A stretch of 33,631 nt of DNA from Chrysochromulina parva. Its lineage: Eukaryota > Haptophyta > Prymnesiales > Chrysochromulinaceae. Below the pieces are notes generated by a model. That model ran no database searches, was not told the origin of the DNA, and saw nothing but the letters and a program-made list of their open reading frames with translations. Where the stretch lies: assembly GCA_002887195.1 (NCBI GenBank), contig PJAB01000220.1:1-33631 (forward strand), given 5' to 3'. Position 1 is the stretch's first letter; the number at the start of each line of letters is the position of its first letter. Positions 8,513-17,343 of this stretch are shown here, one piece after another. The position numbers were made by a program, and so were the translations under genes.

Positions 8513-10301
8513 GCATATGCACCGTCTCAGAGTAGCCGCCGCTCTCGATGGTGACAAATTCGATCAAACGCGGCGCCTCGGGGCTGTGGAAGGCCATCGT
8601 CGAGTGACGGTCGATGAGCTCGCGCTCAGAGATGGGTCGAATTTGAGGCTCGATCAGCAGCGTGCGCAGGGTAAGGCAGCATGCCTCGTGTGCCACCAGC
8701 ACCACTGGCTGCACCGCGGCCTCAATTTCGAGCGCCACCGGCTCGAGCCGTGCAACGAGACTTGCGACCGACTCGCCAAACTGACCCTCGAAGGTGCCGG
8801 CGCCATCGCCCGACACGGCGCGAGCGGCGGGCGACTCGGCGGCGTGCAGCAGTGGCGTCATCGAGCCGCGCTTGGCCGCTGGCGCACATTTGGCCGCCAC
8901 AACGAGCGCCTCTGCCGCCTGGACAGCCCGTGGCGCCGCGGAGGTGAGAATGAGGAGCTCGCTTGCGCGGGGGTAGATGCGTGCCCATTGAGCCAGCCCG
9001 GCCTCAATGTTGGTCTCGGCATGGGCGGTGTTCTCCTCATCGACGACAATCATGAAGATTGGCCTCGCAATTCCGTGGATGGCAAGCAGGTAGGGCAGCA
9101 CCGTCTTGGCCATTCGCCCATAGATGTTGCAAGCATGCACCTTCGCACGCAGATCGAACATCTTGATGTATGGCCCCTCGACCTCTCGCACTGTCTGGTA
9201 CTGCTTCTCGTAATGTGAGATGCGCTCCTGCAAGTCCGCAAGCGCCTCGTTCTCGCCCAGACCCTTGAAATCCTCGGAGTGACGAACCTTCCACGTGCAC
9301 ATGCTCGAGATGACATCGGGGTCTGTCACGACGCTCTCGATGAACACGATGCCGGCCGAGGTGGTCCCTTTGGCATTGAGGGCTTGCACCTTCTCGCTCA
9401 GCTTGGCGCGGCGGGCGATCGTGACGTTACTCGCGTCGAAGATGGCAACCTGACCGTCTTCGGCCTCGATCCACTTGAGAAGGTCGTCGAAGGCCTGCAG
9501 CGAGAGCTGCTCGCGGGTCATCGACGCGTACGCCTTCGTCCCATCGAAGAAGGAGGCGGACGTTTGCGGAAGGCGCTCGCCGGACTGATTGCCAGACTCA
9601 TTCCACACTTCGCGGCGCCGGTCACCCACCTTGAAGTGACGTGTGCGGTAGCCGCGCCAGCCCAAGAACCTGCCGAGCTTGTAGCCGAGCATGGACTTGC
9701 CGCGCGCTGGCAGGCCGACGAGCACGAGGATCAGCCGGCCCGCGTCGGGCGTCAGGCGAAGACGAGCGTCCGTGGCGGTCTCGACGACGCGTTCGGTCAT
9801 CTCGTTGATACTTTCCTCGCGCTTCATCACCGGGACCTGGTTGGTCACGCTGTCCCTGTTGCGACGGTCGGTGCCCGAAGACCTTGCGAGGCCGCCGTGG
9901 ACCGAGCCATCGTGAAACAATTGGCTCATCGACGTCTCACTCTTCGAGGACCCGGAGCCGTCAGCCCTGACACGCGCCGAGATGGCAAGGCCATCCAGCC
10001 ACTCGGGCGAGGCGAATGGAAGCTCCTGTTTCACGCGCGATTGTTCTGCGGGCGTTAGATGGGGCAGATGGGTCTGCAAGGTCTTCAGTGCGGCGATGAC
10101 TTGTTCTTCACGCTGTGCATTGCCGTCTGCACTCTCCTGCCCAAGTGCCTCCTGCAGCACCCACTTTGGCTCGGTCTTCGGCGACGCATCTCGTCCGATG
10201 CTCATGGCCTTAAACAAACTCTGTGGCAGTTCGGAGAGGAACTTGACCAGCGGGGGCTGGGACGAGGCATCACGCTTTGCTTCGGTAGACCTGTCAGACA
10301 T
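8433..10301 (-). CDS. PFKFB-type 6-phosphofructo-2-kinase with degenerate bisphosphatase domain
   Basis: A 622-residue protein of the bifunctional enzyme that makes and breaks fructose 2,6-bisphosphate, a cytosolic signal of glycolysis and gluconeogenesis. Residues 1-185 are a low-complexity extension without a recognised domain. The kinase half is intact: Walker A GLPARGKS (196-203), FKVGDRRR, Walker B VAIFDASN, and SVVTDPDVI. The phosphatase half (from about 413) keeps the family framework, RPIFM, GESVASLVARLEPV and VLVAHEA (His538), but the catalytic RHGE is VVDE (419-422): the phosphohistidine and its Arg are gone. The segment normally carrying the acid Glu is also shortened. By known chemistry this should be a kinase-only enzyme. 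It is a single open frame; the start ATG follows ccactcgatcgcg. It ends tail-to-tail with the SPX gene across the spacer. Confidence 0.9.
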   Translation of the reverse strand: MSDRSTEAKRDASSQPPLVKFLSELPQSLFKAMSIGRDASPKTEPKWVLQEALGQESADGNAQREEQVIAALKTLQTHLPHLTPAEQSRVKQELPFASPEWLDGLAISARVRADGSGSSKSETSMSQLFHDGSVHGGLARSSGTDRRNRDSVTNQVPVMKREESINEMTERVVETATDARLRLTPDAGRLILVLVGLPARGKSMLGYKLGRFLGWRGYRTRHFKVGDRRREVWNESGNQSGERLPQTSASFFDGTKAYASMTREQLSLQAFDDLLKWIEAEDGQVAIFDASNVTIARRAKLSEKVQALNAKGTTSAGIVFIESVVTDPDVISSMCTWKVRHSEDFKGLGENEALADLQERISHYEKQYQTVREVEGPYIKMFDLRAKVHACNIYGRMAKTVLPYLLAIHGIARPIFMIVVDEENTAHAETNIEAGLAQWARIYPRASELLILTSAAPRAVQAAEALVVAAKCAPAAKRGSMTPLLHAAESPAARAVSGDGAGTFEGQFGESVASLVARLEPVALEIEAAVQPVVLVAHEACCLTLRTLLIEPQIRPISERELIDRHSTMAFHSPEAPRLIEFVTIESGGYSETVHMLSTEPPLNGAGRLGAEGARLVGLGAL

Positions 10302-10755
10302 CGCGATCGAGTGGCGAAAGTGTCTCAGCGCGGAGAAATGTCGCGAGACGCAGTCGCGTGAACACCTTTGCCTTCGATTTTGACGAGTTTCACGAAACTA
10401 CATAAGGTTATATAATTTTGTTTTTGTGGTTGAACTGAAAACATCAAATTCGTGACATGCTACAACGCGGTTTACGAGTATAAGATCCAAGGAGCGGGCC
10501 GGCACAGGCACACCCGAGCGCGCTTTTTGTGCGGAGCACGCGCGCGTCGTCCGCCGACCGCCAGCGGCCGTGTAAGAGCTCACCTGAACAGTCACGCATG
10601 AAATCACGCGCCACGCGGACAACCCTCTCCTGTCTTCGGAGCACGCAGCGGTCGACGTGGCGGACTCTATGGCGCATGGGCCATGGTAGGCCCATGGGTC
10701 CGGCAACAGCGCTCACAACAGCGCCACTTTTCGCTCCCCGGGGTCGGAGGTGACA
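10302..10755. promoter_or_regulatory. Intergenic: PFKFB 5' region and carrier 3' region
   Basis: A 454-bp space between two minus-strand genes. It holds an AT-rich patch at about 10400-10435 with ggttatataattttg, which could be a TATA-like element for PFKFB about 100 bp upstream of its ATG. A nearly identical word, gttatataattt, recurs near 22379 in another intergenic space. Small frames here lack family features. Confidence 0.35.
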
Positions 10756-11745
10756 CTACAGACTTTTGGGATCGACGCCCAGACGCGTCCCCACCAGTCG
10801 GCGGCCGTACGCTTCGTACAAGCTCAGAGTCATCGCAGCAAGTGGCGCGAGGAACACGACGCGCGGAACTACGCCCTTCATGAGCGTGGCTGCGCCCTCC
10901 TCCCTGATGATACTGTTGAAGGTGCCGACGATTCCGCCTGAGCCGCCGCCAGTCATCAGGCGCGTCTTGACGACGTCGACGGGCGTCATGATCACTGCGG
11001 CGAGCATGCCGCTCACTGCCCCCAGTGCGAGGTTCTGCTCTGTGGTAGGTTTCTCACCGGTCATCTTCGTGAAGAGCTGTTTCTCCTGCGCAAAGAACAT
11101 GAAGGAGAGCGCGTTCCACGGCACATCGCGCAAGATCGTCGCGGTGTAGCCTTTGTATAACCCCATGGGGCCCCACTCGGCCAGAATTGTTCGGAGGCCC
11201 ACGAGGGCGTTCGGGTAAATGTCAGCCTGGACGCGCTGCTTGAGCACCTCCTGCGGCACTCGAACGACCGATGCGGCGAGCGCGCCACACATTGCTGAGA
11301 GCAGCTCCTGACCGGCTCCCGGCAATCCCATGAGCGCGAACTTGGACTTGGTGAACTCATAGGCGGCAAACTGCAGCGCGCCCGCTGGAAAGGCCAGGAT
11401 ACACTGAGGTCCGATGCCCTTGACAAAGGTCTGCGGCGTGAAGACCATTGTCACGCCTTTAGCCTGCAGCCTGGTACGAGCCACATCAATTGGGTGAAGA
11501 AACGTCTGCGCCGTGCCGCGTGCGCCAGCACCTGCTAGCATGCGCTCGTGACTGCCAACGCGAGTCGGCAGTCCATCCGTGTCACCGCAAAGGCAGGTTC
11601 GTGAAGAGGAGCGCGCGGCGCAAGCAAGGACGAGCACTTACAACAGCATTTGGTTCTGCCACGTCTTCTTGGTTTCCGCGGCCGCGGCCAAGGTACGCGT
11701 GGCGACGAGGACGAGGGAAGCGAGAAAGACGATGATGACTCGCAT
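10756..11745 (-). CDS. Mitochondrial carrier family protein (SLC25, SAM-carrier-like), two exons, N-terminal signal peptide
   Basis: Exon 1 is 11745-11642 and exon 2 is 11551-10756; donor TT|GTAAGT and acceptor ttggcag join in phase to 299 codons. Three carrier repeats are visible, with signatures HPIDVARTRLQ, VPQEVLKQRVQ and TPVDVVKTRLM, each followed by a helix pair. The second (VRVPQEVLKQR, then GLYKGYTATILRDVPW) is closest to S-adenosylmethionine carriers (SLC25A26/SAMT). Carriers exchange small metabolites across inner organelle membranes. The first exon encodes MRVIIVFLASLVLVATRTLAA, a good secretory signal with an Ala-rich cleavage region, which is unusual for this family; in an alga with a complex plastid it would suggest plastid-envelope or ER routing. 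Unspliced, the frame would start inside the intron with an unlikely Cys-rich N-terminus. Substrate is inferred only. Confidence 0.85.
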
Positions 11746-12838
11746 TGTGAAAAGAACCTGAATTTGACGAGGTTTGTGAAATGAAGTTGCAATCACCACC
11801 GTGGAGGCATGGAATTTTGCGGGGCTACGGGTCACTTGCGCATGCAATTTTGCTCCTCGAATGGAAGTCAAAAGGTGGAAGGAGCGTTTTTCTGGGGAAG
11901 CGTGTTGATGGACTCCAACGACGAGGTCGCCCCAGAGTGGGAGCCGACGCCAACGTGGAATCAGAGGCCGCTCGAACTGTCGCAGGCTCGTCTAGGGAGC
12001 CTGCTTTCATCACAATGCACCCTCCCTCCGATAGAGGACGTGCTCCGCTGGATTGATCGTGGCCACGAACATTCTGAACATGTTCTGCCGGATCAAGTAG
12101 CTGGCAGGCAAGAAGTACATGTAGAGGGCAGGGCGCGCAGGAAACAATCCCAGAGAACCTCGGCATCGCTTCCGAATATACGTCCAGCTCCTGGTTTAGC
12201 TTTCGCCGTCATGACAAGCGGCTCGAAGCTTGACTCGAAGCTGTCGAGCACAAAGCTGCGACAAGCGGGCCTCAGCGTGCAATGGCGCACAAAACAGAAG
12301 AAAGGCCAGCGAGAGGCCCAAGACAGCATGGTCGCTCTCGCGCGTGCGCACGCAATCCGTGCGCAGGTGCACCAGCATCTGCTAGTCGGGAGAGTTCCGA
12401 CTCCGCAGTGGGGTGCCCGACGCGAGCTGCCGATTGTCCCGCTGCTGCAGCTGAATGTCATCAGGCATGAAGAGGTGCTTCCCTCGTACGGTTGGCAGCC
12501 GCCAGGTGCGGCAGCCCGCCTCGGCGACGCATACGTCTACCACGAGCCGGGTGGACGAGTGCGCAACAATCTTGAGACACTCAAGCAGTGGCGACTCGAG
12601 GCCTCCACGCACCTCCGCAGCCCGCGCAGGCGTCCGTGACGCCATTTGGCTCTGCTTAGGTGTAGAGTTTTTTCGTTCGAGAGCGGCGAGCCGAGGTGGA
12701 CGGGAGGTGCCAGCCGTGCCGACGCCCAGCTGCCGACGCCGTGATCTCCGATCGCCCGTGCGTGCGGGCGCCCTGTCGGCACGTCAGCCCTCGTAGCTGC
12801 TTTTCAACCCGGTATGCGGTAAGAAGCTTAGGAGGACT
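11746..12838. other. Unresolved 1.1-kb region, possible spliced minus-strand gene
   Basis: No frame here is convincing alone. The plus strand has a 276-codon frame (11809-12639) with no recognisable motif. The minus strand has an 87-codon frame starting at 12645 after an A-rich leader, containing IVAHSSTRLVVDVCVAEAGC, and downstream, in another frame, a hydrophobic block ALYMYFLPASYLIRQNMF followed by a polar tail and a stop at about 12010. Those two minus-strand blocks look like protein rather than chance and could be exons of one gene, but I could not find a donor/acceptor set that joins them. The 5' region of the carrier gene also lies here. Confidence 0.3.
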
Positions 12839-14176
12839 TTAATTTGACGTTGTGAGCGGCGTCCGCTCCGTTTGCACGTCTATCCACTCGTTGGGCCCTG
12901 CTCCGACCGAGGCGCTCAAAGCGATGCCTCCTTCCGACCCCTTTCCTCCCCCCCACGACTCCACCTTCGTGGCCTCCTCCTCTCTCAAGGAGATCCACGC
13001 ATACACCGCCATCGCACTCGTCGCAAGAGCGATGCCCACCCACGAGATCGGGTCGTTCACGTGGTCCTGCATGGCCGCAGCGAGGATGAGCACCACTTTG
13101 AGGCTCATGCTCCCGATCGTGGAGGTGAGCGCGCTTGTGAGCATCAAGTAATAGTACACCGACAGGTTGAAGCAGAAGGCCATCATCGAGCCGCCAAGGA
13201 TGATGCCCAGCCCGACGAGGGTCGCATTCGTACCGGCGAGGTATGGGGCGTTGACGGGCGCATTGGCGAGGTAGGCGAGGCTCAGTGCGCGCTCGGACGA
13301 ACAGAGCCCTGCTCCATTAAGATGCGAGAGTCGACAGACTGGTCAGTGAGCGGGAGCGGCTCAGGGCGAGGCCAATTGGTTTGCACAGAGTCAGAGGCGT
13401 CATGCTGGGCGTCACGGCTGGGCGGTGCGCAGCTGCCCACAATAGACGAGCATGAAGCAGAGGCTCAGTGACGTGTCGTAGAAAAGTAAAAGGGTCGGCG
13501 AGAGGCTCGGCCGTTTCGGCGTGCCTTGCATGTAGATCATGCCGACGACCGGCTTGAGCGACGAGGCGAGCATCGCGACAAGCACGGCGAGCACGCCGAG
13601 CGCCGAGTTGCCGTCAGACGCCGAGTGCGACAGCTTGAAGAACGGCGCCAGCACGCATCCCACGCAGATGACCAGCACCGTGACAACCATCGCCAGCGAG
13701 AACCGCTTTCGTGCGAGCAGCGCCTCAAAGACCATCGTCGGCAGTGGACTGCTCGCCTTGATCACCTGGTTGATGAAGAGCGAGACAAGAGTGAGGCTAA
13801 GATTATTCAAGCCGACGTTGAGAGCAGTGCAGATCGCAATGACCATGAGTCCGTCGCCGTATTCACGCAGCTGAGCAAAACTCGGCCCTCCACAGGATGG
13901 CGGTGCGACGGTGTAGAGCAGAATGCACGCCGCCATGCTCGAAAAGAGCATGTGAAACATGCTGTAGAAGACGGGGAATGCAAAGCCGGGGAACTGGCCC
14001 GCCTTGAGCGCCCATGGGTTGAATTCGTTGAGGGCGATGTAGAAGACAGAGAAGCATAGAAATGCAACCGCCTGCTTCTGCCACCGCGACATCATGGAGG
14101 TCGCCATCATGGACTGCATCGGAGCGACGCCATATTGAGAAGAGTCGCCTCCGTCGCTCTCAGCTCCGTCGCGCAT
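12839..14176 (-). CDS. TPT/nucleotide-sugar-type membrane transporter (DMT superfamily), two exons
   Basis: Exon 1 is 14176-13441 and exon 2 is 13308-12839. The intron GTGGGC...gagcag (132 bp) restores the frame, giving 401 residues and about ten hydrophobic segments. The block NNLSLTLVSLFINQVIKASS with a following LLARKRFSLAMV strand is the characteristic helix of triose-phosphate/nucleotide-sugar translocators, which exchange phosphorylated sugars or nucleotide sugars for phosphate or nucleotide monophosphate in plastid or Golgi membranes. The last third (exon 2) carries the remaining helices and a charged cytosolic tail. Without splicing the protein stops after seven helices. The first 30 residues are polar and show no signal peptide, which fits a Golgi/ER transporter better than a plastid one; the substrate cannot be assigned. 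Confidence 0.85.
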
Positions 14177-14439
14177 CGGCTCTAATGTCGGCTCGGCGTC
14201 TCTTCGCGTCTTGAAATAACATGATTTTCCACAGAAGGAATTCTACGTAACATGTCCAAATATGGTTCGAGTTTGAGGACTCTTTTGAATATGAGAGAAC
14301 TTGAGGCCAATGTGACGCATGTGATATGTTCCGCGCCACCCAACCCCCAGAACATGGAGCCCCCAAAGCCCCGCCATCCCCCCCGCAGTCGGCGAGGGCG
14401 GCGAGGGGCGAAGGCGTTACGTTGTCAGGTAGTCTCGTT

Positions 14440-15897
14440 TCAGTACACACGCACGCGTTCTCTCGTCAGCAGAGCACGGAGGAGCGCTTCGTGCCCGTCG
14501 AAGAAGTGTTGCAAGGTAGCCGCCGTGGGCGACTGCATGAACGCTTTCTTCACCTCTTTGACGGAAGCATTGTGGGCTCGAATGCGCTGGCCTTTGGCCG
14601 TGATCATCGACGCGCTCAGGCACATGCTGCGCTGGGCGGAGGGCACTGGGGCCGAAAGCCCAAGGAAGGCTGCCAGCTCCTTCTGGAGCGCGAGGGCTTG
14701 CGCCTCGGTGCGAGGCAACGACCGCATGCGAACGAAGAGGAATTGACGGCCCTCGTATCCGAGGTGCAGCCAGCCGAGCAAGTGCAGCGCATACAGCCCA
14801 CCGTACATGTAAAAGTGCTGCTTTGAGCGCGGGCGGTCGTCAAGGCAAGCGCGGTAGCGGGCAAGTTCGCTCGGCGGCAGGTTCAAGAGAAGCATCGGGT
14901 CGTCCGCGAGCGAGTCGTTGCACGCTTGCACCGCCGCGAGTGCACGGGCCATGCGCTGCTCCACTCGACGCCCTTCTTGGCCGATGGTGGCCAGGAAAGC
15001 CCACAGCGAAAAGGCGAGGTCGATGGGGTCACGCAGGCCGACGATGAGCTTGAGCTCGTGGCGGCCCGCAGGCGTGGTGAGCGAGGCCAGGGCTCGAGCG
15101 TGCCGCGGAGGCGTCTGGAAGAGGCCTGGGTTGCCTTCGAGCGAGGCGAGTCGCGTGGCGTTGACATTGGCAGCGGCAAGCGCCTCCAGCGACGGGAACG
15201 CCGTAAGAGTGAAGGCGCGTGCATGGTAAGCACTGTAGTTGGCGCGGCGCAGCGCCTTGGGCACGTAGGGCGCTTCCGCACACGTACGTGAGGCGCAGCG
15301 GTAGGATGCAATGTCGCACGGCGCCTCCACGTTGTTGACCCACCCAGGATGCAAGGTGCAAGGCGTGCACTCGCTCATGCAAGCTGGTGGCATAGGCGAA
15401 ACATACGGCACACGGTGACTGCTGGCGCCCTGACCTCCACATGGCGAGTCCTGCAGACAAATGTCCTCGACTGCACGGTGCGCGGCGAACTTGCGCGGCC
15501 CGCTATCGTCGGCGTGACTGCGCGACAGGTTGCGCCGCCGCCGCACGCACGAGCCGCCATCAAGCGCCCACTCACTCAAAGGAACGCGAGGCCCTCCATA
15601 CCGTGCCCATGTCACCTGTGGCCGGCGACCCCAGTAGCGCCAGAACGAGCTCTCCTTTTGTGGCCGCAGGCAACCCGGCTGCGTCACGTCAGCAGCCAGC
15701 GCCGGGAGCAGGAAACGTTTGGTGCCGCAGCGTCCATCCGCCCAGCCGGAGGCATCTGCACTGCCGCAAATGTGTTGCGGATGGAAGCTCAAATGGAGAC
15801 AGTCCCAAAGGAAGGTTGAGCCCGACTTGGCCGGCCCGGCGACGAAAACGGTCGGCATTACGCGATCGAGGCCGTCCACATACGGAGATTTCACCAT
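14440..15897 (-). CDS. Carbohydrate sulfotransferase (PAPS-dependent)
   Basis: A 485-residue protein. The PAPS 5'-phosphosulfate loop is VFVAGPAKSGSTFLWDCL (residues 18-34). KESSFW (about 81-86) matches the KE-x-F motif of heparan-type sulfotransferases. The 3'-phosphate site is LIVGLRDPIDLAFSLW (Arg289, Ser297). The enzyme should move sulfate from PAPS to a hydroxyl of a glycan in the Golgi. A cysteine-rich insert (about 145-207) between the motifs, with many CxxC-like pairs, suggests a disulfide-bonded lumenal loop. The start is fixed by an in-frame TAA directly before the ATG, yet there is no N-terminal membrane anchor, so an upstream exon supplying a signal is possible. It is divergent from the ClpR gene, with 175 bp between. 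Confidence 0.9.
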   Translation of the reverse strand: MVKSPYVDGLDRVMPTVFVAGPAKSGSTFLWDCLHLSFHPQHICGSADASGWADGRCGTKRFLLPALAADVTQPGCLRPQKESSFWRYWGRRPQVTWARYGGPRVPLSEWALDGGSCVRRRRNLSRSHADDSGPRKFAAHRAVEDICLQDSPCGGQGASSHRVPYVSPMPPACMSECTPCTLHPGWVNNVEAPCDIASYRCASRTCAEAPYVPKALRRANYSAYHARAFTLTAFPSLEALAAANVNATRLASLEGNPGLFQTPPRHARALASLTTPAGRHELKLIVGLRDPIDLAFSLWAFLATIGQEGRRVEQRMARALAAVQACNDSLADDPMLLLNLPPSELARYRACLDDRPRSKQHFYMYGGLYALHLLGWLHLGYEGRQFLFVRMRSLPRTEAQALALQKELAAFLGLSAPVPSAQRSMCLSASMITAKGQRIRAHNASVKEVKKAFMQSPTAATLQHFFDGHEALLRALLTRERVRVY

Positions 15898-16072
15898 TTA
15901 GCCCGCTGCCGACGCGCCGGCCAATCCCGCCGCCCGCGGTGCGGTGCGCTGCCTGGATTCCTGTGCGCTGCCCAGGCGCGAGACGTCGGCAATGTGGACG
16001 TGCAAGCGTCGTGAATTTCCGGTGCTTATGTCTTCTCACGTGGAGTCACACTACCTTAAGAAAAACATCACA
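15898..16072. promoter_or_regulatory. Divergent promoter region: sulfotransferase / ClpR
   Basis: A compact 175-bp space between two divergent start codons. It must include both 5' regions. Near the ClpR start is an A-rich leader (cttaagaaaaacatcaca). No specific element is recognised. Confidence 0.4.
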
Positions 16073-16966
16073 ATGAAGAAAGCGGTTCACGCCGGCCGCG
16101 TTCACGGCGCGAAGATGCTGGCGATCCTTTCGACGATCACAGTCGTGACCGCCCTGCTGACGGGCTCACCGGTCGGCCGCCGTCCGGATCCCCGCGCGGG
16201 CAGGGTCTCAATGGCGAAGCGGCCGATGGTGCCCATCAAGCTTCCAGGCATGGAGATGACCCAGTGGATTGATGTCTACAACCGCCTCTACCGCGAGCGC
16301 ATCATGTTCTTGCAGGACCCCATTAGCGACGACATCGCGAACAAGATGGTCGCCGTTCTGCTGTATCTCGAGAGCGAGGACGCCAACTCTCCCGTCGCCA
16401 TGTACTGCAACTGTGGTGGCGGCCTCGCCAAGTCGGGCCTGGCGCTGTATGACACCATGCGCATCATGCCATATGACATCCAGACGGTCAACATTGGCAT
16501 GTGTGCGCAGATTTCGGCGTTCATCGTTGCCGGCGGCACGCCGGGCAAGCGCTACGCGCTGCCGAACGCACGCTTTGTCCTGCAAGAGCCGTACCTTTAC
16601 CCGCAATATGATCGAGAGGGCAACCCGCGGACGCGCATCATGCAGGCGACGGAGATGAAGCTCGAGGTAGAGGAGGTGCTGCGCGACCGGAAGCGCATGA
16701 TCGACGGCTTCTCGACCTTCACAAAACGTCCAGTAGATGTGTTGAAGAAGGACTTTGAGCGTAACTTCTACCTCGACGCGCTCGAGGCGAAGCAGTACGG
16801 GTTGATCGACCAGATTCTTGCGCCAAAGCGGCCCGACAAGCAGTCCAGCGCTGACGCCAAGATGGGCAATTTCGGCGGCGATGGGCAACGTTATGGCGAT
16901 AGGTCATTCGCCCCAGAGGCCTCGCCGCCGCAGACCCCTGGCGGTCTGGGAGCCATGCCGGCATGA
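16073..16966 (+). CDS. Plastid ClpR subunit (inactive ClpP homologue)
   Basis: The start at 16073 gives 297 residues; the frame is open further upstream (to 15944), but this ATG begins a targeting sequence: a basic N-terminus, hydrophobic core LAILSTITVVTALL, then GSPVGRRPDPRAGR, i.e. signal peptide plus transit-like region of a complex plastid. The body is ClpP fold: RIMFLQDPISDDIANKMV, NIGMCAQISAFIVAGG and GKRYALPNARFVLQEP. The catalytic Ser (in G-x-A-A-S) is Gln and the catalytic His (HQP) is Gln (LQEP), so it is a ClpR-type subunit, a structural partner of active ClpP in the plastid Clp protease core. The acidic third residue region (KDFERNFY) remains. An insertion around PYLYPQYDREGNP and a Gly/Pro-rich tail are extra. 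Which ClpR paralogue is unclear. Confidence 0.92.
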   Translation: MKKAVHAGRVHGAKMLAILSTITVVTALLTGSPVGRRPDPRAGRVSMAKRPMVPIKLPGMEMTQWIDVYNRLYRERIMFLQDPISDDIANKMVAVLLYLESEDANSPVAMYCNCGGGLAKSGLALYDTMRIMPYDIQTVNIGMCAQISAFIVAGGTPGKRYALPNARFVLQEPYLYPQYDREGNPRTRIMQATEMKLEVEEVLRDRKRMIDGFSTFTKRPVDVLKKDFERNFYLDALEAKQYGLIDQILAPKRPDKQSSADAKMGNFGGDGQRYGDRSFAPEASPPQTPGGLGAMPA

Positions 16967-17343
16967 ACTGGACCCTCGCCGTCCCGGTGCCGGACCCTCG
17001 CACACACGTAGGTCGTAGAGCTACTCCCGCCACGAGGCACGAGCCCTCGGGCGACGGGGGGCTCGCAGAGCGCTGGTGCGGGGACGGCTGCGCGATGGGT
17101 GTATTGCTTTTCATATTACATATACGTTATTTGAGATTGGCCGGCCGATTTCGGCATGGGCGAAACGACACAGAGAGGTGAGCATCATCTACCGTACACA
17201 GCCTGAGTGTACCGTCCTGGCAGGATCATCCTCGAGCACGGAGCGATCTCTTGACGGCGTAATTTGTGTAAACGGTCTCGCAGCGCGCATGATCCGGAGG
17301 GCACTGCGCCGCGCGGGGAGGGGGGAGGAAGGGCGTGGGGTGC
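16967..17343. other. Convergent intergenic region, 377 bp
   Basis: This lies between the 3' ends of ClpR and the FAM47-like gene. An AT-rich patch tttcatattacatatacg (about 17107-17124) may serve in 3'-end formation. Nothing else is recognised. Confidence 0.5.

Noticed and set aside
8517..10058. Plus-strand frames of 233 and 259 codons
   Set aside because: They lie antisense to the clearly conserved PFKFB gene and have no family features.
14240..14300. tRNA-like ggttcgag word near 14263
   Set aside because: No flanking acceptor or anticodon arms can be drawn around it.
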